A stretch of 42,021 nt of DNA from SIG598 sp045605025 (GTDB lineage: Bacteria; Bacillota; Clostridia; Oscillospirales; Acutalibacteraceae): contig JAZUPE010000058.1 in assembly GCA_045605025.1 (NCBI GenBank), forward strand, positions 1 to 42,021, in the 5' to 3' direction. Under the pieces are notes generated by a model. The model ran no database searches. It worked only from the letters and a program-made list of their open reading frames with translations, and was not told the DNA's origin. The translations under genes were made by a program, and so were the position numbers. Below, in pieces: positions 24,145 to 31,795 of this stretch. Each line of letters starts with the position of its first letter. Positions within the stretch are counted from its first letter, which is position 1.

Positions 24145-24175
24145 TTGACAGACAATACTATGCGTGGTATAGTAT
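24145..24175 (+). promoter_or_regulatory. padR-operon promoter with palindromic operator over the -10
   Basis: TTGACA (24145-24150), a 17-bp spacer and TATAGT (24168-24173) form a strong promoter. A perfect inverted repeat ATACTAT (24155-24161)/ATAGTAT (24169-24175) covers the spacer and the -10 box. This is where an autoregulating PadR repressor would be expected to bind (inference). Confidence 0.75.
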
Positions 24176-24195
24176 GGCGCGAAAGGAGGTATGGC

Positions 24196-24516
24196 ATGGA
24201 CATACAACTCAAACGAGGTATGCTTGACATCTGCGTGCTGGCGGCCATCAAGGACGCGGATTCCTACGGCTACCAGATCATCAAGGACATCAAGCCCTAC
24301 CTGACCATATCGGAATCGACGCTTTATCCGATTCTGCGCCGGCTGGAGAATGCCGAGTGTCTGACCGTCTATTCGGTGGAGCACAACGGCAGGCTGCGCA
24401 AGTATTATCACATAACCGAAGCGGGCCGCTCCCGCATCAATGAATTCGCGGACGAATGGAAAGAGCTTGAGGCGATATATCGGTTCATCACAAGAGAGGA
24501 GAATACAGATGAATAG
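24196..24516 (+). CDS. PadR-family transcriptional regulator
   Basis: Winged-helix repressor of the short PadR type. The 106-residue protein has the typical start DIQLKRGMLDICVLAAI, recognition region SESTLYPILRRLENAE, and wing HNGRLRKYYHITEAG, followed by a C-terminal dimerisation helix. Start at 24196, 5 nt after AAAGGAGGT; the upstream frame to 24145 begins inside the promoter. It overlaps the DUF1700 gene by 8 nt. PadR/DUF1700/DUF4097 modules are common in Clostridia and are thought to respond to envelope conditions; the ligand here is unknown. Confidence 0.92.
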   Translation: MDIQLKRGMLDICVLAAIKDADSYGYQIIKDIKPYLTISESTLYPILRRLENAECLTVYSVEHNGRLRKYYHITEAGRSRINEFADEWKELEAIYRFITREENTDE

Positions 24517-25129
24517 GCAGGAGTTTCTTGCGGCAATAGAGGAAAAGCTTGAGGGCATGCCCGATGAGGACGTGAGCAGCTCGCTGGATTACTACGAGGA
24601 AATGATCAACGAACGCATCGACGACGGCATGAGCGAGGAAGAGGCAATCAGAGATATGGGTTCGGTGGACGACATCACCGCCCGGATCTTTGCCGAGCAG
24701 CCGCTGGCACTTGTGCTCAGAGACAACATCAGGGATAAAATCAAGCCCTCGCGTGCCCTCAAGGTATGGGAAATCGTGCTGATCGTTCTGGGTTCGCCCC
24801 TGTGGATTTCCCTGCTGGCAGCGGGACTGGCGGTCGTGGTCGCTCTGACGGCTGTGGCGCTGTCGGTCTACGCGGCGCTGTGGTGCGTGATTCTCGCGCT
24901 GTGGCTGTGCGTGTTCGCGCTGGGTATCGCAGCCGTCGCCGGCATAGGCTGGGCGATAGCAGCTCCCTTCGCCGGCAAGCCCATGCTGAGCCTGTTAACC
25001 GCGGGCGGAGGTCTTCTGTGTGCCGGCGCAGGCATACTGATGTTCTTCATTGCGCTGCTGGCAACAAAAGGTCTTGCAAAGGCCACTGAGTTCTGCTGGA
25101 ACGCGGTATTCGGAAAGAGAAACAGATAA
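24509..25129 (+). CDS. DUF1700 (HAAS-domain) membrane protein
   Basis: The 206-residue protein starts with the helical DUF1700/HAAS domain (NRQEFLAAIEEKLEGMPDED, YYEEMINERIDDGMSEEEA, MGSVDDITARI), followed by about four hydrophobic helices from residue 85 to the C-terminus (WEIVLIVLGSPLWISLL and onward). Such proteins are coexpressed with PadR regulators and DUF4097 proteins. The start lies inside the end of padR, so the two are translationally coupled. The molecular role of the family is not established. Confidence 0.88.
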   Translation: MNRQEFLAAIEEKLEGMPDEDVSSSLDYYEEMINERIDDGMSEEEAIRDMGSVDDITARIFAEQPLALVLRDNIRDKIKPSRALKVWEIVLIVLGSPLWISLLAAGLAVVVALTAVALSVYAALWCVILALWLCVFALGIAAVAGIGWAIAAPFAGKPMLSLLTAGGGLLCAGAGILMFFIALLATKGLAKATEFCWNAVFGKRNR

Positions 25130-25153
25130 CAGTATTATTGGAGGAGAATAAAA

Positions 25154-26308
25154 ATGAAAAAAACTGTGATTATCGCTCTTGTCATTGCCGCCGTCTGTCT
25201 GGTGGCAGGTGTCGCTGCCATCGGCGTGTTCATCGGCCTGAACAGCGATCAGACCATCGGAGATATGTTTGAAAAGAACGTGGTGGAAAGCTACGAAGTT
25301 GCCACAAAGGAATTCGCTCCCGACTTTGAGCGCGTCAGCATAATTGAAAACGAAGCCGAAGTAGAGCTTATCCGCGCCGTTGTCGGCAGCCCCCGTATCG
25401 AGTACAGCAAGGTGGAGGACCGCGACTACATCGTCACCGTTGAGGACGGCATTCTGGATATCCGCGTGGACGACCGCCGCAGCTCCTTCCTGAATTTCAA
25501 CGTCACATTCAAGAGAATGTTCCTCAGAGTATATCTGCCCGCCGACGCCTACGACACCCTGTTCATCGACAGCAGCAGCGGCAGTGTCACCGTGCCCGCT
25601 GATTTCACCTTCGGCGAGGCTGCCGTGGAAGCCAGCAGCGGCAGCGTGAATTTTGAAGCGGCTGTCACCGGCAGCGCGAATATCAAGACCTCCAGCGGCT
25701 CGGTCAGGCTTGCAAATCTCTGCCCCGAAACCATGGATGTTGAAACCACCAGCGGCTCCATCAAAGTCACCGATGCAGGTGCAGGTGAAGCAAAAATTAT
25801 GACAACCAGCGGCGGCGCCACTGTCACCGGCGGTCAGTACGGCGATATTGAGGTGGGCAGCTCCAGCGGCGCTATCCGTGTCGAGAAGATTTCCGCCGAC
25901 AGTGCTGCTGTTCAGGCAAGCAGCGGCGGTGTGGATCTGATTGAGTGTCAGGTTTCCGGCAACGCTCAGGTCAAGACCTCCAGCGGCACCATTGAGTTTG
26001 TTTCCTGCTCTGCCGGCACCATCACCGCTGAGGCTTCCTCCGGCGCCATTACTCTTGAGCGCACTGTGGCGTCCGGTCTTGCGCAGCTCAGCAATTCCAG
26101 CGGCGGCGTGACCTTCAACGAGTTCGACGCGGGCGAGCTGGATGTGAAAACCACCAGCGGTTCGGTCAAGGGCACTCTGCTCACCGGCAAGATGTTTGAC
26201 GTGCGCACCGGCAGCGGCAGCGAGAATGTTCCCGCCAGCGACCGCGACGGCGGCATGTGCGCCATCGAGACAGGCAGCGGCAGCGTGAGAATCACCATCG
26301 CTGAGTAA
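25154..26308 (+). CDS. DUF4097-family repetitive beta-solenoid protein
   Basis: The 384-residue protein has an N-terminal hydrophobic anchor (about 5-30, without a lipobox) and then an external domain. From about residue 137 to the end, a 15-22-residue repeat recurs about 13 times with the core [S/T]SG[S/G/A/T][V/I/A] (for example SSGSV, TSGSI, SSGGV), typical of DUF4097 beta-strand ladders. GGAGGAG precedes the ATG. Third gene of the padR operon. A surface or envelope-associated sensing role is plausible by context, not proven. A weak hairpin follows at 26327. Confidence 0.9.
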   Translation: MKKTVIIALVIAAVCLVAGVAAIGVFIGLNSDQTIGDMFEKNVVESYEVATKEFAPDFERVSIIENEAEVELIRAVVGSPRIEYSKVEDRDYIVTVEDGILDIRVDDRRSSFLNFNVTFKRMFLRVYLPADAYDTLFIDSSSGSVTVPADFTFGEAAVEASSGSVNFEAAVTGSANIKTSSGSVRLANLCPETMDVETTSGSIKVTDAGAGEAKIMTTSGGATVTGGQYGDIEVGSSSGAIRVEKISADSAAVQASSGGVDLIECQVSGNAQVKTSSGTIEFVSCSAGTITAEASSGAITLERTVASGLAQLSNSSGGVTFNEFDAGELDVKTTSGSVKGTLLTGKMFDVRTGSGSENVPASDRDGGMCAIETGSGSVRITIAE

Positions 26309-26326
26309 TTATTGATATATCCTTTG

Positions 26327-26356
26327 CAGCCCCGGGGCCTGACGGCTTCGGGGCTG
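26327..26356 (+). terminator. Possible terminator of the padR operon
   Basis: Stem CAGCCCCG/CGGGGCTG (8 bp) with a 14-nt loop, 18 nt after the DUF4097 stop. No T-run follows, so termination strength is doubtful. Confidence 0.4.
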
Positions 26357-26469
26357 TGTGCGTGTCGGCGCATGATTTCTGCCAGTAGTTTGCCTTTTTT
26401 ACTCCGCGGGGCTTTAATTTTTCCGGTTTTTCTGATACACTGAGAAAAACGTCTGAAAGGATGGCGGCG

Positions 26470-26934
26470 ATGATTATTGACAGCATAAAAAAGGACCGTT
26501 TCTGCGTTATCGGTCTTTCCGGTTCCACGGACGACGGCGAGGGATTTGTGCAGCGCCTGTGGGCGGAGGCCAACGCCCGCTTCGGAGAGGTGGCGCACCT
26601 TGCGCTGAAGGACAGTGAAGGCAATGTTGCAGGCGTCTGGGGAGCGATGAGCGATATGTCCGGAGGCTTTGCGCCGTGGGAGGATAATTTCACCCGCGGG
26701 CTGTACCTTGCCGGAGTGGAGTGCGGCAGCGATGCCGTGCCTCCGGAGGGCTGGACAAAATGGATAATTCCCGCCTTTGAATATCTGCGCGTCAAGTGCG
26801 ACGGCAGCGATGTGTTTTCCGCAATGCTTGCGCACCTCGGAGAAAACGGACTGACCCTTGCCGGAGCGGTGCAGGATTTCACCAATCCCGCGACCGGAGA
26901 AAGCTTTATGCTCTTTCCCGTGCGCAGACTGTGA
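26470..26934 (+). CDS. GyrI-like / AraC effector-binding-domain protein
   Basis: Stand-alone 154-residue protein resembling the small-molecule-binding (SHS2) domain found in GyrI and in AraC-type effector domains: an N-terminal strand (RFCVIGLSG), central GVWGAMSDMSGGFAPW and the YLAGVECGSD region, ending with a PAFEYLRVKC strand and FMLFPVRRL. It has no DNA-binding domain. Start at 26470 preferred: GAAAGG lies 9 nt upstream, whereas the ATG at 26461 abuts it. First of a tightly spaced run of genes. The ligand is unknown. Confidence 0.7.
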   Translation: MIIDSIKKDRFCVIGLSGSTDDGEGFVQRLWAEANARFGEVAHLALKDSEGNVAGVWGAMSDMSGGFAPWEDNFTRGLYLAGVECGSDAVPPEGWTKWIIPAFEYLRVKCDGSDVFSAMLAHLGENGLTLAGAVQDFTNPATGESFMLFPVRRL

Positions 26935-26953
26935 AATATAAGGAGAATTCACG

Positions 26954-27955
26954 ATGAACAACAGAGTTTTTGATATCACTCTTGCCGATTATCCCCGTCT
27001 GAGCGGTGAAAGCAGCGATGAAGGACGAATCATGCGCGCCGCTGCCGACTGCACCGGAGGCGTGCTGTTCTTTCCAAAGGGAATTTACGAAATCGCCGGT
27101 ATGCTGGAGATTACCAACTGCTGTTCGCTGCTGCTGCATAAATCAGCGGTGCTCAAGGCGGTTAAGGAGATGGATTACGTCGTGAAATACGACGCGGCGG
27201 CGTCCTATCCCGACCTGCAGGAGTGCGACGGTCATCTGGTGCCCTCCGGCGACCACGACGCCGAGGACTGGAATCTGTTTATCACCGGCGGTTACATCGA
27301 CGGCGCGGGACTTGCAAGCTGCCTGTGCCTCAACAGCTTCAAACACTTCACCATGCGCGATGTTTCCCTGCGCAACGGCAGAAAATACGGACTGAAGATC
27401 GAGGATGCCGGCAGCATGTGGACCTACGAGCTGGTGGCGCAGAATCTCTACGTCAAGTGCACCATGCCCGGTCTTGCCGGCAACGCAGGCATCAGCTCCA
27501 ACGGCGGCGACAGCCACTTCATCGACAGCGTGGTGGTGGATTACACCACCGGCTTTGAACTGCTGGGCGGCGGCTCCAACCGTCTGACCCGCTGCCACGT
27601 CTGGGGCGGTCCTATCCCGCCTAAAAGCGAGGGCGAGCTGCCCGAGATGCTTATCGATTCGGTCAATTACGTGCTCAGCTCCTACGACGCGATTCTGACC
27701 GACTGCTACGCCGACACCGGCAAGACCGGTTTCCGCGTTACCGAGCCTGCCCGCCTCATCGGCTGCAGCTATTTCAACAACTATACATATCTGATGGACG
27801 ACGTGACGGTCATCGACCACGAGGACGGCGACCTGCTCGTCACCAACTGTATGTTCCGCAAGACCAGCCCCAATGCCACCCTCTACAGGGGAAGCGGCGA
27901 AAACGTCATCTGGCGGGACAATATCCTCACCGGCGGTCTGGAGCTGCCGGAATAA
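26954..27955 (+). CDS. Right-handed parallel beta-helix protein (pectate-lyase-like), no secretion signal
   Basis: The 333-residue protein begins like pectate-lyase superfamily proteins (GRIMRAAADCTGGVLFFPKGIYEI), followed by repeated short strands such as NLFITGGYIDGAG, HFTMRDVSLRNGRKYGLKI, HFIDSVVVDYTTGFELLGG and AILTDCYADTGKTGFRV, consistent with a beta-helix of the glycosidase or lyase type. No signal peptide is seen, so it may act on intracellular oligosaccharides or be non-enzymatic. No catalytic residues could be assigned. AAGGAG precedes the ATG. Confidence 0.75.
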   Translation: MNNRVFDITLADYPRLSGESSDEGRIMRAAADCTGGVLFFPKGIYEIAGMLEITNCCSLLLHKSAVLKAVKEMDYVVKYDAAASYPDLQECDGHLVPSGDHDAEDWNLFITGGYIDGAGLASCLCLNSFKHFTMRDVSLRNGRKYGLKIEDAGSMWTYELVAQNLYVKCTMPGLAGNAGISSNGGDSHFIDSVVVDYTTGFELLGGGSNRLTRCHVWGGPIPPKSEGELPEMLIDSVNYVLSSYDAILTDCYADTGKTGFRVTEPARLIGCSYFNNYTYLMDDVTVIDHEDGDLLVTNCMFRKTSPNATLYRGSGENVIWRDNILTGGLELPE

Positions 27956-27980
27956 ATCCGCGGAAAGGCGGGAACAGATT

Positions 27981-28340
27981 ATGCCCCTTGTGCGCATCGA
28001 GATAATCAAAGGCAAATCAAGTGAATACAGGCAGCAGCTTCTGGAGGGCATCCACACCGCTCTGGAAACCGCGCTGGGAATCCCCGACTGGGACCGCTAT
28101 CAGCGGCTGTACGAACTGGAAAACGACTGCTTTGAGCGTGACAGCAGTCATTCGGACAATTTCACCATGATCGAGATCACCATGTTCTCCGGCCGCACGA
28201 AGGAGCAGAAAGCCCGTGTGTTTACCGAGATCGTGGGCGAGCTGGAACGCCGGCTGGGCATCGCCAGCACCGACGTTTTCATCGTCCTGCATGAGCCGCC
28301 CGACGAAAACTGGGGTCTGAGCGGCAGACAGAGGGGATAG
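27981..28340 (+). CDS. Tautomerase-family protein
   Basis: The 119-residue protein begins Met-Pro (MPLVRIEIIKGKSSEYRQQL); in the 4-oxalocrotonate tautomerase superfamily the Pro exposed after Met removal is the catalytic base. The sequence shows two beta-alpha-beta halves (VRIEI..., MIEITMFSGRTKEQKARVF), and DVFIVLHEPPDENWG matches the longer tautomerase types. Start at 27981 required by the catalytic Pro. The substrate is unknown. Lies 25 nt after the beta-helix gene. Confidence 0.85.
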   Translation: MPLVRIEIIKGKSSEYRQQLLEGIHTALETALGIPDWDRYQRLYELENDCFERDSSHSDNFTMIEITMFSGRTKEQKARVFTEIVGELERRLGIASTDVFIVLHEPPDENWGLSGRQRG

Positions 28341-28344
28341 GAAT

Positions 28345-29403
28345 ATGTTTCTTGCGCTTAAAACGCCGCGGCTTGTGCTGCTGCCCACGGGTATGCGTTT
28401 TCTTGAAAGCACCCACCGGTACGCAAGCGACCGCGAGCTGACAAAATACATGATGTATCTGCCCAACGACGCCATCGAGGTGACCGTGCGGTTTCTCACC
28501 GCAGCCGACAGGGAATGGGCAAAGGAGCGTCCGGATTTTTACGAATTCGCCGTGCTGCTGGCTGACGGGCGGCACATCGGCGCGGTCAGTCTTTATCCCG
28601 ACGGGGAGGGCGGCGCCGAAATGGGCTGGATAATCTCCGCTGAATACGGCGGCAACGGCTACGCAACCGAAGCTGCCCGTGCACTGGCGCGATGGGCGTT
28701 GACCGGGCTGGGCATCACACGCTTGTTTGCAACCTGCGACAGCGAGAATCCCGCTTCGTACCGCGTGATGGAAAAGCTGGGCATGGAGCGCGTTTCCTGC
28801 AGGGACGGACGCCGCAACAAGTCGGCCGACCATGACAGCATCGAGCTGCTCTATGAGGTCATGACCGGCGAAAACAGCTTTGCTTCCGCGCGGGATACGG
28901 CGGTTATCCGCGAGCTGAAGCCGGAGGAATATCACCTGCTGGACGATTTCCTCTACGAAGCCATCTTCATTCCCGAGGGAGTGGAGCCGCCGCCGAGAGT
29001 GATAATCAATCAGCCGGAACTGCAGGTCTATGTGGAGAATTTCGGCTCGGAGCATGACAACGCCCTCATCGCCGTCGTGGACGGTCGGCCCGCCGGCATG
29101 GTGTGGACGCGGATAATGAACGACTACGGGCACATCGACGACGATACGCCCTCCTTTGCCATCTCGCTGCATGAGCAGTACCGCGGCAGAGGCATCGGTA
29201 CTGTGCTGATGAGGTGCATGCTGGATATCCTGCGGGAAAAAGGCTATGCACAGGCGTCCCTCGCCGTTCAGAAAGCCAATTACGCCGTGAAGATGTATAA
29301 AAAGACCGGCTTTGAAATTACCGGCGGCAGCGAGGAAGAATATATTATGGTCTGCCGCCTTGACGGAGATAATCAACCATGGATATACAATACAGAAAAC
29401 TGA
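28345..29403 (+). CDS. Tandem GNAT protein (two acetyltransferase domains)
   Basis: The 352-residue protein holds two GNAT domains. The first (about 1-175) is of the RimJ/RimL-like type with WIISAEYGGNGYATEAARAL and NPASYRVMEKLGM. The second (about 187-343) has a canonical acetyl-CoA loop, EQYRGRGIGTVLMRCMLDIL, and NYAVKMYKKTGFEI. In both, the pyrophosphate-binding loop is visible, so both may bind acetyl-CoA. Starts 4 nt after the tautomerase; its end overlaps the next GNAT gene by 25 nt. The acceptors are unknown. Confidence 0.88.
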   Translation: MFLALKTPRLVLLPTGMRFLESTHRYASDRELTKYMMYLPNDAIEVTVRFLTAADREWAKERPDFYEFAVLLADGRHIGAVSLYPDGEGGAEMGWIISAEYGGNGYATEAARALARWALTGLGITRLFATCDSENPASYRVMEKLGMERVSCRDGRRNKSADHDSIELLYEVMTGENSFASARDTAVIRELKPEEYHLLDDFLYEAIFIPEGVEPPPRVIINQPELQVYVENFGSEHDNALIAVVDGRPAGMVWTRIMNDYGHIDDDTPSFAISLHEQYRGRGIGTVLMRCMLDILREKGYAQASLAVQKANYAVKMYKKTGFEITGGSEEEYIMVCRLDGDNQPWIYNTEN

Positions 29404-29831
29404 CGGCTGAGGACGTTGGCACGTTTATCGCCATGCGCATCGCTCAGCTGCGCGAGGAGGGCGCGACGGAGGATATCGACCTGCGTCCGGCGCTGGAGGA
29501 TTACTACCGCCGCCACATGGCCGACGGTACCTTCGTGTCGTGGCTGGCGGTGGACGGCGGGCGCATTGTGGGCACCAGCGGCATTTCCGTGGTGGAAAAG
29601 CCGCCTTACTTCGGCTGCCCCAGCGGACGCATCGCACTGCTTTCAAGCATGTACACCGCCGACGGTTACCGCCGCATGGGCATCGCCAGTGAGCTGCTCG
29701 CCCGTGTGGTGGAGGAAGCGCGGTCTCTTGGCTGCGCGGCAGTGCATATCACCGCGTCGGATATGGGCGTGCTGCTGTATAAATCCTTCGGCTTTGAGCA
29801 CAACGGCAATTTCATGCACTACAGGCTGTGA
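29379..29831 (+). CDS. GNAT-family N-acetyltransferase
   Basis: Single-domain GNAT enzyme of 150 residues, beginning DIQYRKLTAEDVGTFIAMR, with the acetyl-CoA-binding loop in ADGYRRMGIASELLARVVEEA and the end motif MGVLLYKSFGFEHNG. It overlaps the preceding tandem GNAT gene, giving three GNAT domains in a row. Substrate not predictable; may be a metabolite or antibiotic acetyltransferase. Confidence 0.88.
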   Translation: MDIQYRKLTAEDVGTFIAMRIAQLREEGATEDIDLRPALEDYYRRHMADGTFVSWLAVDGGRIVGTSGISVVEKPPYFGCPSGRIALLSSMYTADGYRRMGIASELLARVVEEARSLGCAAVHITASDMGVLLYKSFGFEHNGNFMHYRL

Positions 29832-29839
29832 GGTGGAAT

Positions 29840-30478
29840 ATGCAGGAAAAGATTAAACTGCTCTACGGCACGGGCAACCCATCCAAGCTTGCCTCCATGC
29901 GCCGCGGTCTTGCTTCGCTCAACGTGGAGATTCTGGGCTTTGACGATATGCCCTGCCCGCCGCCGGAGGTGGAGGAAAACGGCGCCACTCCGCTGGAGAA
30001 TGCCGTAATCAAAGCCCGCGCCTGCTATGAACACTACCGCGTGCCGGTGTTTTCCTGCGATTCGGGGTTGTATTTTGACGGACTGCCCGATGAGGAACAG
30101 CCGGGGATTCACGTGCGCAATGTGGGCGGCAGACGGCTTACCGACGGGGAGATGGTGGAGCATTACGCCGCTCTGGCAAGGAAATACGGCAATCTGACCG
30201 CCCGCTACATCAACGCCATCTGCCTTGTGATGGACGGGGAAAGGGTGTATTCGGCGATGGACGAATCACTCGCCACCAACCCGTTCATTCTCACAAGCAT
30301 ACCCCACGACAGCCCGATACGCCCGGGCTTTCCGCTGGACAGCCTTTCCATCGACATCGCCACTGGAAAGTATTATTACGACATTCCCGGCTACATGGTG
30401 GACAGCTCGGTGGTGGAAAAGGGCTGCGCGGGATTTTTCAGGCGAACACTCAATCTGCACCGGTGTAATGCCGGATAA
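29840..30478 (+). CDS. HAM1/RdgB-like non-canonical purine NTP pyrophosphatase
   Basis: Cytoplasmic house-cleaning enzyme family hydrolysing ITP/XTP and deoxy forms to NMP plus PPi. The 212-residue protein shows the family start LLYGTGNPSKLASM, ENGATPLENAVIKARAC (substrate and Mg binding) and FSCDSGLYFDGLP, and is diverged in the second half, ending in an extended C-terminus. The ATG at 29840 follows AGGTGGA; the earlier frame start lies within the GNAT gene. Its PPi product may be handled by the pyrophosphatase-like gene two positions downstream (inference). Confidence 0.82.
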   Translation: MQEKIKLLYGTGNPSKLASMRRGLASLNVEILGFDDMPCPPPEVEENGATPLENAVIKARACYEHYRVPVFSCDSGLYFDGLPDEEQPGIHVRNVGGRRLTDGEMVEHYAALARKYGNLTARYINAICLVMDGERVYSAMDESLATNPFILTSIPHDSPIRPGFPLDSLSIDIATGKYYYDIPGYMVDSSVVEKGCAGFFRRTLNLHRCNAG

Positions 30479-30502
30479 GTATACTACTTCCGGAGGATAA
30501 TC

Positions 30503-31795
30503 ATGCTGGAAAAAGTAAAGAGATACAACGTGAAAAAGCCGCCCATGCGCATGCACCTGCGCTGGCTTATCGGAATGCTGGTCACACCGTCCAACATCAT
30601 CCGCCGCAACAAACTGACCCGCACCAACATGGACGGCATCAAGCTGCCCTATCTGCTGCTGTGCAACCACAACGCCTTTACCGATTTCATGGTTGCCACC
30701 AAGGCCACATGGCCCCGCCGGGTGAGCTACGTGGTCGCCATCGACGGCTTCATCGGTCTTGAGTGGATCATGCGCGTCATCGGCTGCATCTGCACCCGCA
30801 AGTTCACCAGCGACATGAACCTTGTGCGTCAGGTCAGCCGCGTCATCAAAAACGGCGACATCGCCGCCATCTATCCCGAAGCCAGATATTCTCTGTGCGG
30901 CACCACCGCCGTGCTGCCCGATTCCATCGGCAAGCTGGCAAAGCTGCTCAAGGTGCCCGTGGTGACCCTCATGTGCAACGGTCACCACGTCAATTCCCCC
31001 TTCTGGAACACCGGCAGCAGAGGGCTGAAGGGAACCACCGCCGAGCTTAAGTGCATCGCCACCGCCGAAGAAGTGGCGGCAATGTCCGCCGATGAGCTCA
31101 ATGCCCTGATACGTGAGAATTTTGTCTACGACGACTTCCGCTGGCAGAAGGAAAACGGCAAGCGCATCAGATACAGAAAGCGTGCCGAAGGTCTGCACAA
31201 GGTGCTGTATCAGTGCCCCAACTGCCGCACCGAATACCGAATGAGTTCAAAAAAGACCGTTCTGCGCTGCGATGAATGCGGCAAGGAATGGGAGATGACC
31301 GAGCTGGGCGAACTGCGGGCACTTTCCGGTCAGACGGAGTTTTCCCACATTCCCGACTGGTACGAGTGGGAGAGAGCCAACGTGCGCGCCGAGGTGGAGC
31401 GGGGGGAATACTCCTTTTCCGCAAAGGTGCGGGTGGACACACTGCCCAACTCCCGCGGATATATCGATCTTGGCATGGGCGAGCTGACCCACAACGCGGA
31501 AGGGTTCCGGCTGACCGGCTGCTACAAGGGCGAAGATTACGAGGTCGCCATTCCCACGCCAAGAATCTATTCCTGCCATATTGAATATGAATACAAGGGC
31601 AAGGGTGACTGCATCGACCTGAACACCACCAATGACACCTATTATATCTATCCCAAGGACTGCGACTTTGCGGTGACCAAGATAGCCCTTGCAACCGAGG
31701 AGCTGTATGAGCATTACTGGCGGAAGCAGAAAGCGCAGAGTGAAGCCGCTCCGGCAGAAGCAGCGCCGGAACAGAACGGGGAGAGCGCCGGATGA
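30503..31795 (+). CDS. PlsC-like acyltransferase with C-terminal zinc ribbon
   Basis: The 430-residue protein has the lysophospholipid acyltransferase motifs: HX4D in LLCNHNAFTDF (about residue 55), a conserved AIYPEARYSLCGTT segment in the position of the EGTRS block, and VPVVTLMCNGHH. After the acyltransferase domain (to about 235) comes a zinc ribbon with two CxxC pairs (CPNCRTEYR and CDECGKEWE, about 235-262) and a further about 150-residue region of mixed beta structure, rich in Tyr. Likely membrane-associated phospholipid metabolism; the zinc-ribbon half is of unknown role. GGAGGA precedes the ATG; the stop overlaps the next gene. Confidence 0.85.
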   Translation: MLEKVKRYNVKKPPMRMHLRWLIGMLVTPSNIIRRNKLTRTNMDGIKLPYLLLCNHNAFTDFMVATKATWPRRVSYVVAIDGFIGLEWIMRVIGCICTRKFTSDMNLVRQVSRVIKNGDIAAIYPEARYSLCGTTAVLPDSIGKLAKLLKVPVVTLMCNGHHVNSPFWNTGSRGLKGTTAELKCIATAEEVAAMSADELNALIRENFVYDDFRWQKENGKRIRYRKRAEGLHKVLYQCPNCRTEYRMSSKKTVLRCDECGKEWEMTELGELRALSGQTEFSHIPDWYEWERANVRAEVERGEYSFSAKVRVDTLPNSRGYIDLGMGELTHNAEGFRLTGCYKGEDYEVAIPTPRIYSCHIEYEYKGKGDCIDLNTTNDTYYIYPKDCDFAVTKIALATEELYEHYWRKQKAQSEAAPAEAAPEQNGESAG

